Assembly (NCBI RefSeq): GCF_028993635.1
Contig: NZ_CP118631.1
Coordinates: 248,001-312,000, forward strand
DNA from: Mucilaginibacter sp. SJ
GTDB lineage: Bacteria; Bacteroidota; Bacteroidia; Sphingobacteriales; Sphingobacteriaceae
DNA length: 64,000 nucleotides
Direction of reading: 5' to 3'
Shown: positions 43,871 through 52,301 of the stretch, piece after piece
Numbering within the stretch: position 1 is the stretch's first letter
Layout: every line of letters begins with the position of its first letter
Position numbers and translations under genes: made by a program
Notes under the pieces: generated by a model
Database searches by the model: none
The model's input: only the letters and a program-made list of their open reading frames with translations
Told to the model about the DNA's origin: nothing

Positions 43871-44863
43871 ATGAAGATAAAGTCGAAGATTGAAGGTTTT
43901 GATGAATGGTTGTTTATTGAGGAACTGCCCGACGCTTATTCGCCCGGTTCACAGCTTTCAGAAAAACATATCTCGATAAAACGCGAACCTGTAAAAAAAC
44001 TATTTTATTATCAGCTAAGCTCGGGTGGGTTGTTTTTGCTTCATTCCAATATGCAGTTTAATGAACAAGTACACATCTTATCGCAAGTAGAAGGCGAAAC
44101 CATTACCTCGCAATTTATATTTTATGAATCGGGTAGCACGCCTCCAAAATTGTTAAAGAAAAGCATTCATGGCAATAACCGACACAATATTCGCTACATA
44201 CCATCATCAAAAGGCAAATATGAAGTTGTGCCCGATATGGAGTATAGTTATTTTTTAATGGTGCTTTCCAAAGAGTATTATTTTCATTTGATCGACAGGC
44301 ACGCCCTTATCCATTCAGCATTTGTATCGGCCATTATGGAGGGTAAATACACCTCGCTTGCCGCACAGGACCTGGCCGTAACTCCCGAAATGAAAAGGGT
44401 GATCACCGATATCTGCGAATGCAAAAAAACAGGCGAACTTAAAAAGTTCTACACCGAATCGAAAGTGCTTGAGTTACTGATGCTGCAGCTTGAGCAAATG
44501 CAGAAGAAAGGGGAGGACGAAAACAGTTTGCAGATAAAAACCGATGACCTTGAAAAGCTATACCATGCAAAAGAATTACTGGATAAAGTTTATGTTAACC
44601 CGCCAACCATAAAAAAACTATCAAGGCTCATCAGCCTGAACGAGTTTAAACTGAAGCAGGGTTTTAAAGCTTATTATGGCACCACAATTTATGGATACAT
44701 CACAAGATTAAGGATGGAAACCGCCAAAAAAATGATCATTGATGATCACAAGAGTATCGGCGAGGTAGCCCATGCTATCGGTTTTAAACACCAGGCGCAC
44801 TTAACAAGTGCCTTCAAAAAATATTACGGCATTTTGCCCAGCGAGGTAAAATTAATGGCATAA
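43871..44863 (+). CDS. AraC-family transcriptional regulator
   Basis: A 330-residue regulator. The C-terminal ~100 residues carry the double helix-turn-helix: AKELLDKVYVNPPTIKKLSRLISLNEFKLKQGFKAYYG and RMETAKKMIIDDHKSIGEVAHAIGFKHQAHLTSAFKKYYG. The N-terminal ~200 residues have no recognisable sugar-binding cupin and resemble PchR-type regulators that sense iron chelates (judged by eye). It follows heme oxygenase by 62 bp in the same direction and is the natural candidate to control the heme island. Confidence 0.88.
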   Translation: MKIKSKIEGFDEWLFIEELPDAYSPGSQLSEKHISIKREPVKKLFYYQLSSGGLFLLHSNMQFNEQVHILSQVEGETITSQFIFYESGSTPPKLLKKSIHGNNRHNIRYIPSSKGKYEVVPDMEYSYFLMVLSKEYYFHLIDRHALIHSAFVSAIMEGKYTSLAAQDLAVTPEMKRVITDICECKKTGELKKFYTESKVLELLMLQLEQMQKKGEDENSLQIKTDDLEKLYHAKELLDKVYVNPPTIKKLSRLISLNEFKLKQGFKAYYGTTIYGYITRLRMETAKKMIIDDHKSIGEVAHAIGFKHQAHLTSAFKKYYGILPSEVKLMA

Positions 44864-45077
44864 TATTCCTGTAATAGCCACAACTTGATCTGACAGTTAT
44901 CGGTACTTGTGCTAAATTGCTTTTACTAAATTGGATGACCAGGCCGGTAAATCAATTCAGAAAAAAATCCCGGTCGGGTTCATTGCCAGGAATGTAGTAT
45001 TTGCCGAAAAAAAGAACTACTTGGTCGATATTTTTTCCTTATAGGTGACTTTTTCATGCTATTTGCCTAAAAAAAAC

Positions 45078-45896
45078 ATGAAAACCATCATTTGTAATTT
45101 CCCGGCATGGCTAAAAGTATTTCTTTATTTTGTTTTGCTTACCGCCGCCAGGTTCGTCGCAGACGCTGTTCCCGCATTAAATGATCTGTCCTTTTATCTG
45201 TCAGTCTCATTGCTATTAAGCTGGCTGTTTCTATGGGCAGAAGGGAGAACACTAAAGACGCTAAATTTTATTCCGGTGTGTAGCAGCAATTGGGTTCAGT
45301 TACTATGCGGAACCGTGGGCGGCATTTTAATGTTAATCGTCACGGCTATTATAACGGTTTACCTCACCGGCGACCAATGGCATTTCAACTCGTCGCCTGA
45401 CATCATGTTCCTGCTGATGTGCTTTCTGGCAAACCTGTGGTCGGTGTTTGTGCAGGAATTTGCTTTTCGCGGATATCCTTTCCAGACGCTGAACAGCCAC
45501 TATGGAGCCTGGAAAGCACAGCTCATCATTGCGATACCTTTTGGTTTGATGCATGTAAACAGTACAATGGACATGCAAACTATTTTGATGGCTATGTTGA
45601 CGACAGGGCTGGGATCGGTTTTGTTTGGGATGGCTTATCTATATACCCGCAATTTAGCTTTGCCAATAGGTTTGCACGTAGGATGGAACTATGCCCAGGC
45701 GTTGATCCCCCGAACAGCAGGCCCTGCAGGGAGGACGATTATCACGGTGGATGGTGATCCTAAACATTATAGTTCGCTATACATAATCGGCCCATATTTG
45801 GGTGTTGTCTTATGTACAATGGCAGTTTTGTGGTTACTTAAACAAAGAATGAGGATAAGCACGGCACCCTTAACTTCATCTCCTCAATCCATTTAA
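45078..45896 (+). CDS. CPBP-family intramembrane protease-like protein
   Basis: A 272-residue polytopic membrane protein with the three CPBP (Abi) motifs: QEFAFRGYPFQ, with the catalytic Glu and Arg (only one Glu, since the usual EE is QE), FGLMHV, and HVGWNYAQ. The ATG at 45078 is preferred over a GTG at 45045 that adds 11 residues. CPBP proteins include CAAX-prenyl proteases and bacteriocin self-immunity proteins; the substrate is unknown. A second CPBP gene follows after 4 bases. Confidence 0.85.
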   Translation: MKTIICNFPAWLKVFLYFVLLTAARFVADAVPALNDLSFYLSVSLLLSWLFLWAEGRTLKTLNFIPVCSSNWVQLLCGTVGGILMLIVTAIITVYLTGDQWHFNSSPDIMFLLMCFLANLWSVFVQEFAFRGYPFQTLNSHYGAWKAQLIIAIPFGLMHVNSTMDMQTILMAMLTTGLGSVLFGMAYLYTRNLALPIGLHVGWNYAQALIPRTAGPAGRTIITVDGDPKHYSSLYIIGPYLGVVLCTMAVLWLLKQRMRISTAPLTSSPQSI

Positions 45897-45900
45897 TACC

Positions 45901-46674
45901 ATGAAGGTTATCTTGCAAACTTTACTGTTCTACGTTTTGACAGTATTCGTATTTATCTTATCCGATCTTTGGGCTAAAGGTTTGGGAGAGAAATATGCCT
46001 CGCATATCGCAATGGCAACCGCCGCGCTTTTTACCTTTTTATTGGTGATCATATTTTGCAGGTTGCGGGCCATACCGCTAACCGAAGCAGGTACTGTTCC
46101 TGACAACGGAAGCCCGGGCCGTATAATTACCGGATTTCTCGCCGGGCTGCTGATGTCATGCCTGCAACCGGGCGTACTGATGATTATGGGTTATATGAAG
46201 CTTCAATTTAACGCCTTTGATCTGCATGTTATCGGTCTGCATATGCTGCTTTTTACGTTGATCTCCTGCCGCGAAGAACTCGTGTTCAGGTCTTATGCTT
46301 TACGTAGTCTTGCTGACCGCTTCGGAGCACGTTCAGCACAATTGTTCATTGCCGCTTTGTTTGTTTTTGAGCACATTTGGGGAGGAATGAACTGGTGGAT
46401 GGCGTTGATCGGTTCAGGAACCGGGGCCTTGCTATTTGGCTATGCGGCTCTTAAAAGTAAAGGAATTGGACTTCCGCTTGGCCTGCATACAGCGTGGAAT
46501 ATGGGACAGTGGTGCTGGGGAGGCAAAGGTGATGCTGGCATCTTTACCCAAAGGATCACGGCGGGCAGGGAAGCGTTATCTGAAGTTATAGGCTTGTCCG
46601 TTTTTGTCGGTGCCGCGCTATTTGCCGGTTTGGCCATCACTTATTATTACAAACGATCGGTTCAATCACGATAG
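45901..46674 (+). CDS. CPBP-family intramembrane protease
   Basis: A 257-residue membrane protein with complete CPBP motifs: CREELVFRSYALR (EE..R), FVFEHIWGG (F..EH) and HTAWNMGQW (H..WN). It is in tandem with the preceding CPBP gene, so the two may act as a pair. A LytS/LytTR two-component system starts 104 bp downstream in the same direction. The region ends with a short basic tail. Confidence 0.87.
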   Translation: MKVILQTLLFYVLTVFVFILSDLWAKGLGEKYASHIAMATAALFTFLLVIIFCRLRAIPLTEAGTVPDNGSPGRIITGFLAGLLMSCLQPGVLMIMGYMKLQFNAFDLHVIGLHMLLFTLISCREELVFRSYALRSLADRFGARSAQLFIAALFVFEHIWGGMNWWMALIGSGTGALLFGYAALKSKGIGLPLGLHTAWNMGQWCWGGKGDAGIFTQRITAGREALSEVIGLSVFVGAALFAGLAITYYYKRSVQSR

Positions 46675-46778
46675 CATAATTGATCTTTTGTTGCCCCACA
46701 ACCCTGCTCGTTGACTAAAAACACCGCTCTGTGATTTATGTTGTATAATTGACAAAGATAAGCCAACTTTAAATAACA

Positions 46779-47882
46779 ATGTTTCAAAGCTTTGCTCTAT
46801 ACACCTCCCGGCCCGGGTACCGCAAAATGGTGCACCTTTTGTTCTGGCTTGTACTGCTTATAGTTCGGCTATACCTCACGCTGATTACCTTCAACGTTTA
46901 CAGCGGTTTGTCTTTTAGTATTGTTTTCCTGCTGAACCTAAACAGCACTTTGCTTATCGCGGCTGTATTTTATCTGATGACGGGTCCGCTATGGAAGCTA
47001 TTGCAGCGGAGGCAATATTTTCACTTTACTTTCTGTTTTTTTGGTTTGTTATGCGGATACACATTGATCGAGGCGGTAGCGGAGCAGGCTTTGCTCAGGA
47101 CCTGTTCCGGCTGCTTGCTCAGTTTGCAGAAAGGTCAGCCGCAATATTTCGCCCTGGTACAATCCGGTCTCATTAACATTGTGCTGAAGCGCCTGCTTAG
47201 CCTGGGCACCCCATTTGGCCTTTTGCTGACGCTGAGTATTCCGTTATGCCTGAAGCTGGCGGTTAACGCCTGGCGATCGCAACTAAAAGCTTTACAGCTT
47301 GCAAAAGACAACCTGGAACTGGAATTTAACTTTCTGAAAGCGCAGCTCAATCCCCACTTCTTATTCAATTCGATGAATAACATTTACGGCTTGATACTGC
47401 AAGGTAACCAGGAACGGTCTGCCGGATTGGTCGCTCGCTTGTCTGAGATGCTGCGCTATATGCTTTATGAATCCAATGAAGCATTTATGCCTTTGCAAAG
47501 CGAGATCAAGCTGATACAAAATTACATAGAGCTGGAAAAAGTGCGCCTGAATGATACCGGGGTCATAGTAAACATCGCTGTGGATTCCATGACATATGAA
47601 ATACCGCCGCTTTTACTCATGCCGCTGGTTGAAAACGCGTTCAAGTTTTCTCCTGATGAACCGGGAGCCCGTATTCATTTCTTTCTGGATGTCACTGACG
47701 GCCGTTTGCGTTTTACATCTGACAATGTAGTAGACCATCGGGAACGGATGCAGCAAAACGGAGGTATAGGGCTGGGCAACCTTAAAAAGCGTTTAGAAAT
47801 GTATTACCCCGGCAAGTATTGGTACGAAGATAATTTTGCTGACGGTGTTTATAACACCATCTTATCTATTGAGCTGACATGA
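46779..47882 (+). CDS. LytS/YehU-type sensor histidine kinase
   Basis: A 367-residue kinase. About four membrane segments occupy residues ~15-170, followed by a coiled linker. The HisKA_7TM-type phosphoacceptor block is LKAQLNPHFLFNSMNNIYGL, with the phospho-His in PHFLFN, and the ATP-binding half shows PPLLLMPLVENAFKFSPDE and GGIGLGNLKKRLEMYYP. There is no periplasmic sensor domain, so the signal is probably sensed in the membrane. The stop codon overlaps the start of the response regulator (ATGA). Confidence 0.93.
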   Translation: MFQSFALYTSRPGYRKMVHLLFWLVLLIVRLYLTLITFNVYSGLSFSIVFLLNLNSTLLIAAVFYLMTGPLWKLLQRRQYFHFTFCFFGLLCGYTLIEAVAEQALLRTCSGCLLSLQKGQPQYFALVQSGLINIVLKRLLSLGTPFGLLLTLSIPLCLKLAVNAWRSQLKALQLAKDNLELEFNFLKAQLNPHFLFNSMNNIYGLILQGNQERSAGLVARLSEMLRYMLYESNEAFMPLQSEIKLIQNYIELEKVRLNDTGVIVNIAVDSMTYEIPPLLLMPLVENAFKFSPDEPGARIHFFLDVTDGRLRFTSDNVVDHRERMQQNGGIGLGNLKKRLEMYYPGKYWYEDNFADGVYNTILSIELT

Positions 47883-48577
47883 AAAAACTGAGTTGCCTCA
47901 TCGTTGAAGATGAACCCATTGCAAGAAGTATATTGGAAACGTATATCGAACGCCTGCCGGAAATTGCTTTGATAAAAAGCTGCCGCAATGCGAATGAGGC
48001 TTACGAGGCGCTTTATGAACATGCTGTCGATCTGATTTTCCTGGACATCAAAATGCCCGTAATTACCGGAATAGAGTTTTTTCGTTCATTACCTAATCCG
48101 CCGCTGGTTATTTTTACCACTGCTTATTCCAGTTATGCTGTTGAGGGTTTTGAACTAAATTCTGTGGACTATCTGATGAAGCCGATCACTTTTGAACGGT
48201 TTAACCAGGCCGTGCGGCGGGCGCAGGAGCGGTTGGTCTCGCATCAACCAGAATTGGATCCGCCCCCGTATATCTTTCTCAGGCAGGATACCCGCCTGGT
48301 AAAAGTGAATTTTGATGAGATCAGTTATGTGCAGGCGGAACGTGACTTTTGCTCTGTTTATCTGTGTAACGGTAAACGGCTACTTGCAGGTATGCATCTG
48401 AAAATCCTGGAAGAAAGATTGCCGGCTAAACGATTTATGCGGGTACATCGTTCCTATATCATTAATCTGGACAAGATCACCAGTATTAAAGGTAATGTAA
48501 TAGAATTCGGAACTACGGAAGTTCCGATAGGGAACAGTTATAGGGAGCTGGTATTTAAAGTATTGCGGTTATCATAA
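47879..48577 (+). CDS. LytTR-family response regulator
   Basis: A 232-residue regulator paired with the preceding kinase. The receiver domain spans 1-120: IVEDEPIAR, phospho-acceptor Asp in LIFLDIKMP, TAYSSYAVEGFELNSVDYLMKP. The LytTR DNA-binding domain spans ~135-232: VKVNFDEISYVQAERDFCSVYL, RFMRVHRSYIINLDKI. It probably controls the neighbouring CPBP genes or a membrane-stress response, an inference from position only. Confidence 0.94.
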   Translation: MKKLSCLIVEDEPIARSILETYIERLPEIALIKSCRNANEAYEALYEHAVDLIFLDIKMPVITGIEFFRSLPNPPLVIFTTAYSSYAVEGFELNSVDYLMKPITFERFNQAVRRAQERLVSHQPELDPPPYIFLRQDTRLVKVNFDEISYVQAERDFCSVYLCNGKRLLAGMHLKILEERLPAKRFMRVHRSYIINLDKITSIKGNVIEFGTTEVPIGNSYRELVFKVLRLS

Positions 48578-48912
48578 AGCATTTTGGTTATATAAACTTA
48601 TTCTATAACTAATTGATCATCTGATAGGGGATAAAATTACAGGATATTTGGAAAGAAAGGTGACCGTTATAATCGTCAAATTGAAGCCGGCCTTCTTCAT
48701 TAATAGGGCTTTTATAAATTCAATATCTGAACATTCGTGTTAATGATTATCAGTAATAATTTCCATCTTTGTTCAAATGGAAAAGAAAGAGGCCGGACTA
48801 TGCTTTAGTACCGGTTAACTCTCCGCCATTTTTGTTACTCACTTTAAACGGGCGCGGTAATATTTCGAAAACCACTCCGAAGAAGAAAGCGCGGATATTA
48901 GGATTCAATGTT
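48578..48912. other. Intergenic stretch before the KTSC gene
   Basis: 335 bp without a gene I can support. A TTG-initiated extension of the KTSC frame runs back to 48769 but does not look like part of that domain. A 13-codon ATG frame at 48777 is probably chance. Confidence 0.5.
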
Positions 48913-49116
48913 ATGCCTTCAACCGTCATTCAAAACATGGATTATGATCTGGAAACACAGGTTTTAAAAATCTCCTATGTTTCCGGGCAAACTTATCTGT
49001 ATAAGAACGTTCCGGAAAAGGTTTATAAGGAACTGAAGTCCTCACGGGTGAAAGGCCGCTATCTGCACTTTTTCGTAAAGAATAAATATGAGTTTGAGCA
49101 AATATCAACGGGCTAA
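48913..49116 (+). CDS. KTSC-domain small protein
   Basis: From the ATG at 48913 the protein is 67 residues, the usual size for a stand-alone KTSC protein. The pattern MPSTVIQNMDYDLETQ, SYVSGQTYLYKNVP, VYKELKSSRVKGRYLHFFVKN matches the family, whose name derives from lysyl-tRNA synthetase-associated sequences. It is thought to bind nucleic acid, but its function is not established. The frame's upstream extension to 48769 lacks family similarity. Its 3' end overlaps the convergent alkB gene by 4 bp. Confidence 0.75.
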   Translation: MPSTVIQNMDYDLETQVLKISYVSGQTYLYKNVPEKVYKELKSSRVKGRYLHFFVKNKYEFEQISTG

Positions 49117-49700
49117 ATCACCAAACGAAAGGTGAGGTTTACCCTCGCCTTCATTAATTTGTTAGACTTGGCAATCCGGTGTTCCCAATACTCCTGCAAT
49201 CCTGATTTCATCAGCAGGAATGAACCATGCCCGAGCCTGACGGAGTAATGTTCTTTGTGATTAACTTTATTGCGGATGTCAAAACTGCGCACCTGCCCAA
49301 GGCTTACCGAAACAATAATTGGCTGACTGCCCATAATGCTTTCTTTGTCACTATGCCAGGTTACGGAATCATTTCCATTACGATAGTAGTTCAGTAATAC
49401 GCTGTTGAAGGTAATACCCGCTAAAGGTTCTACCATGCCCCGGATAGTTTGCAGTTCCGGTGTCCAGGGGAGTGTTCCTGCGATCCGGTCTGTGTCTCCA
49501 TACCAGCAGGTGAGCCTTGGTGTCAGGTATTCCTTATCCCAAAGTTTTTGCGTTGTTTGTTTCCAGGGTGTTTCCCTGATCAGTTTTTCTAACAGCCAGT
49601 CACCCATTGCCGGATCAATCAAGCCGGGCTGGTATTCCAGCAAATCCTTAGGCAATCTTTTACTTTGCCCGGTTTCGGCAAATAATGTCAATTGTTCCAT
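49113..49700 (-). CDS. alkB: 2-oxoglutarate/Fe(II)-dependent dioxygenase AlkB
   Basis: Repairs alkylated bases by oxidative demethylation. The protein has 195 residues from the ATG at 49698-49700; a GTG one codon upstream overlaps the stop of the preceding gene. Iron ligands: WHSDKE (HxD) and the distal His in EYWEHRI. The 2-oxoglutarate-binding Arg residues lie in KARVNLTFR. Substrate-binding context NYYRNGNDSVTWHSD is canonical. It is transcribed with a small unknown gene from the same region as the mutasome operon, suggesting shared damage control. Confidence 0.92.
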   Translation of the reverse strand: MEQLTLFAETGQSKRLPKDLLEYQPGLIDPAMGDWLLEKLIRETPWKQTTQKLWDKEYLTPRLTCWYGDTDRIAGTLPWTPELQTIRGMVEPLAGITFNSVLLNYYRNGNDSVTWHSDKESIMGSQPIIVSVSLGQVRSFDIRNKVNHKEHYSVRLGHGSFLLMKSGLQEYWEHRIAKSNKLMKARVNLTFRLVI

Positions 49701-49702
49701 CA

Positions 49703-49984
49703 CTAAATCCTTTCCACATAAGTTGTTATAAAATGGGCCAATTGTTCCTGCTCTTCTGGTTGCAGTACATCGCCGTCGTATATCCAGTAGCCCTTCGCGT
49801 CAAATAAAATACGGCCCATGTAAACGGGCGGCTGATCATAAGCCGTATAGATCTCATAGCATTGTACAGCGTGCTTTTGCGCTGTATCCGGTACAATTTT
49901 CACCACTTCCCGTGAACCATCGCGGTATTTAAGCCAGGCTTTAGCCTCGCTTTTTAAATACGTTTTGACCAACAATTCCTGCAT
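49703..49984 (-). CDS. Small conserved-looking protein of unknown function upstream of alkB
   Basis: I do not recognise a family. From the ATG at 49982-49984 it has 93 residues: MQELLVKTYLK, LKYRDGSREVVKIV, VYMGRILFDAKGYWIYDG and EQEQLAHFITTYVERI. Alternating strands and one C-terminal helix suggest a small alpha/beta fold; no signal peptide or membrane segment. A longer frame back to 50062 would run through the promoter and is unlikely. Its stop adjoins the alkB start, so it is in an operon with alkB and diverges from imuA. Confidence 0.6.
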   Translation of the reverse strand: MQELLVKTYLKSEAKAWLKYRDGSREVVKIVPDTAQKHAVQCYEIYTAYDQPPVYMGRILFDAKGYWIYDGDVLQPEEQEQLAHFITTYVERI

Positions 49985-50035
49985 TTGAAATTTTTTCTCA
50001 AAGATATATAAAATACTAATATTTTTAGCATTAAA

Positions 50036-50059
50036 TTTGTACTCCCTATTTGGTACAAA
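50036..50059. promoter_or_regulatory. Palindromic operator TTTGTAC-N10-GTACAAA before imuA
   Basis: Perfect 7-bp inverted repeat with a 10-bp spacer. It ends 4 bases before the imuA start codon. The left half-site overlaps TAAATTTG (50032-50039), a full match to the TAnnTTTG -7 element, though no good -33 was seen. A TATCTTTG on the minus strand at about 49998-50005 could serve the alkB direction. A LexA-type repressor is the usual regulator of imuA-imuB-dnaE2 operons, so this is the natural SOS-box candidate. Confidence 0.6.
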
Positions 50060-50063
50060 CACG

Positions 50064-50798
50064 ATGGAAACGGTACACGACCGAAAAGCACTGATTGACA
50101 GTCTGCAAAAGAATATTTTGCAATGGGAGGGCTATAGGCCGCCGCCTGCAGGTACGCAGGGATTGGTAGGCCTGGGGGCAGTGGAAACGGCTTTCCCCAA
50201 CGGCGTTTTTCCTTTAGGTACAGTGCATGAACTGGTTTGCAGTACCACCGAACAGGCTACTGCTTCCAGCGGATTGATTAGCGGCCTGCTCTCGGTGTTT
50301 ATGCAAAATGGCGGGGCCTGTTTATGGATCAGCCTCACCGGAAACATCTTCCCACCGGCGTTAAGCGGCTTTGGTATAGAACCCAGACGTTTGATCTTTA
50401 TCCGGGTGGCCAAAGATCAGGAAGCCTTATGGGTGATGGAAGAAGCGCTGAAATGCGCAGGGCTTGCCGCGGTTGTGGCAGAAGCGCGGGAGCTGGATTT
50501 TAAACAATCGCGCAGGCTTCAGCTGGCTGTTGAGCAAAGTCACGTTACCGGGTTTGTGCTGCGTAATGCCGTTAAAAAGATCGGTTCAACGGCTTGCGCT
50601 GCCCGGTGGCAGGTGAAACCTTTGCCGAGCGAGCCGGTAGACGATTTGCCCGGTCTTGGTTTTCCGCGCTGGGAGGTAGAACTATTACGTGTCCGTAACG
50701 GGCATCCGGGTACCTGGATCATCGAATGGGCAGAAGGTAAATTCAAACAGGTGGAAAAAGAGCAAACAGCTAAACCATTTAAACGGAAAGCGGGGTGA
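50064..50798 (+). CDS. imuA: ImuA-type protein, RecA-like mutasome component
   Basis: A 244-residue protein of the ImuA/SulA-like family that works with ImuB and DnaE2 in error-prone translesion synthesis. RecA-like core strands: GTVHELVCSTTEQATASSGLISGLLS, GGACLWISLTG, RLIFIRVAKDQEALWVMEEALKC and AVVAEARELDFKQSRRLQLAVEQS. The Walker A is degenerate, as in the family. The ATG at 50064 lies directly after the palindromic operator; the annotated frame could begin at 50037, but that would lie inside the operator. It overlaps no neighbour and is followed by imuB after 3 bases. Confidence 0.9.
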   Translation: METVHDRKALIDSLQKNILQWEGYRPPPAGTQGLVGLGAVETAFPNGVFPLGTVHELVCSTTEQATASSGLISGLLSVFMQNGGACLWISLTGNIFPPALSGFGIEPRRLIFIRVAKDQEALWVMEEALKCAGLAAVVAEARELDFKQSRRLQLAVEQSHVTGFVLRNAVKKIGSTACAARWQVKPLPSEPVDDLPGLGFPRWEVELLRVRNGHPGTWIIEWAEGKFKQVEKEQTAKPFKRKAG

Positions 50799-50801
50799 GT
50801 T

Positions 50802-52301
50802 ATGCAGCACAGGTATATGGCTATTTGGTTTCGTCACCTGGTGACAGACTGGCTGACACTCCAACAGCCGGAATTAAAAGATCAGCCCGTTGTGCTGGTT
50901 GTGCCCGAACATAACCGTATGATTGTCAGGGCAGCTAACCCCGAAGCCGAAGCACAAGGTGTTCGTGCAGGGATGCCTGCAGCAGATGCCAAAGCGATTA
51001 CCACCAATTTACAGGTTATTGATTTTCCGTTGGGCCAGGAAAGTAAGCTGCTCCGGCATTTGGGTTTATGGTGCATCCGCTATACGCCGGTTGTGGCTAT
51101 TGACCTGCCCGATGGTTTGACCCTTGATATTTCCGGCTGTGCACATCTATGGGGTGGTGAAAAAGGATATTTAAAAACCATTGTACTTAAATTAAGGGGT
51201 ATGGGCTACGATGCACGGGCCGCTATTGCCGATACTGTTGGCGCAGCCTGGGCTATTGCCCGGTATGGTAAGATCAGGCCCATTATTGAAAGCGGCGGGC
51301 AGGCGGAAGCCATTGCCGGTCTTTCTCCGGCCGCTCTCCGGTTGGAACCGGAAATACTGGACAAACTGTATAAACTCGGCTTCCGGTATGTTAAAAATTT
51401 TATGATCATGCCGCGTACTGTGCTGCGCAGGCGTTTTGGTGAAGGCTTTTTGTTAAGGCTTGCCCAGGCTTTGGGTACTACTGATGAATACCTGACCCCG
51501 ATTATCCCGCCCGTACCTTATGTTGAGCGGCTACCCTGCCTGGAGCCGGTACGAACGGATAAAGCCATAGAAATTGGCATTGAAAAACTATTGCAAGGCC
51601 TATGTAGCCGCTTGCAAGCTGAAGGAAAAGGTGTGCGTAAGGCCGTGCTGAAATGTTTCCGGATTGACGGCAAAATGGTACAAGCGGGGATAACGACCAC
51701 GCGCGGCTCACATAGTGTTTCCCATTTATTCAAGCTCTTTGGTTTACAGATCAGCAAGATTGAACCTGCTTTGGGTATTGAGCTGTTTCTGCTGGAAGCA
51801 CAAAAAGTGGAAGATATCGACCCCTTGCAGGAAAAGCTATGGATGGGAGATCCGGGCCTGCAGGATACCGCACTGGCCGAGCTGCTTGACCGGATTGCCG
51901 GAAAGATCGGCCCCGAAAGGATTATGCGTTACCTGCCTGCCGAGCATTACTGGCCCGAACGTTCCATCCGGCCCGCTCTTTCACTCAAAGATATCTCGCT
52001 GGCCGGCTGGCGGGCTGACAAGCCAAGGCCAATACGCTTGCTCAGCAAACCGGAAGCCATTGAAGTTATGGCTTTATTGCCGGATTATCCACCAAAAATA
52101 TTTATCTATAAGGGTAAGCGCCATGTTGTGGATAAAGCAGACGGACCGGAACGTATTGAACGGGAATGGTGGCTGGACAAAGGTGAGCACCGCGACTATT
52201 ATATGGTGGAGGATGAGCATGGGGGCCGTTATTGGCTGTTCCGTTCGGGGCATTATGATAGCGGAGGTGCCCAATGGTATTTACACGGATTTTTTGCCTG
52301 A
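50802..52301 (+). CDS. imuB: ImuB, Y-family polymerase-like protein
   Basis: A 499-residue Y-family relative that is thought to recruit DnaE2 and the sliding clamp rather than polymerise. Y-family core: YMAIWFRHLVTDWLTLQQPEL at the start, PVVLVVPEHNRMIVRAANPEAEAQGVRAGMPAADA, LTLDISGCAHLWGGE, and the little-finger region to ~350. The first metal-binding Asp of active Y polymerases is not visible in IWFRHLV, consistent with inactivity. The C-terminal ~130 residues carry the ImuB-specific region (ILRHDKADGPERIEREWW-like: VDKADGPERIEREWWLD). The stop TGA overlaps the dnaE2 ATG. Confidence 0.92.
   Translation: MQHRYMAIWFRHLVTDWLTLQQPELKDQPVVLVVPEHNRMIVRAANPEAEAQGVRAGMPAADAKAITTNLQVIDFPLGQESKLLRHLGLWCIRYTPVVAIDLPDGLTLDISGCAHLWGGEKGYLKTIVLKLRGMGYDARAAIADTVGAAWAIARYGKIRPIIESGGQAEAIAGLSPAALRLEPEILDKLYKLGFRYVKNFMIMPRTVLRRRFGEGFLLRLAQALGTTDEYLTPIIPPVPYVERLPCLEPVRTDKAIEIGIEKLLQGLCSRLQAEGKGVRKAVLKCFRIDGKMVQAGITTTRGSHSVSHLFKLFGLQISKIEPALGIELFLLEAQKVEDIDPLQEKLWMGDPGLQDTALAELLDRIAGKIGPERIMRYLPAEHYWPERSIRPALSLKDISLAGWRADKPRPIRLLSKPEAIEVMALLPDYPPKIFIYKGKRHVVDKADGPERIEREWWLDKGEHRDYYMVEDEHGGRYWLFRSGHYDSGGAQWYLHGFFA

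Noticed and set aside
48769..48912. N-terminal extension of the KTSC protein from a TTG codon
   Set aside because: The added 48 residues do not resemble the family, and the 67-residue form from 48913 has the usual length.
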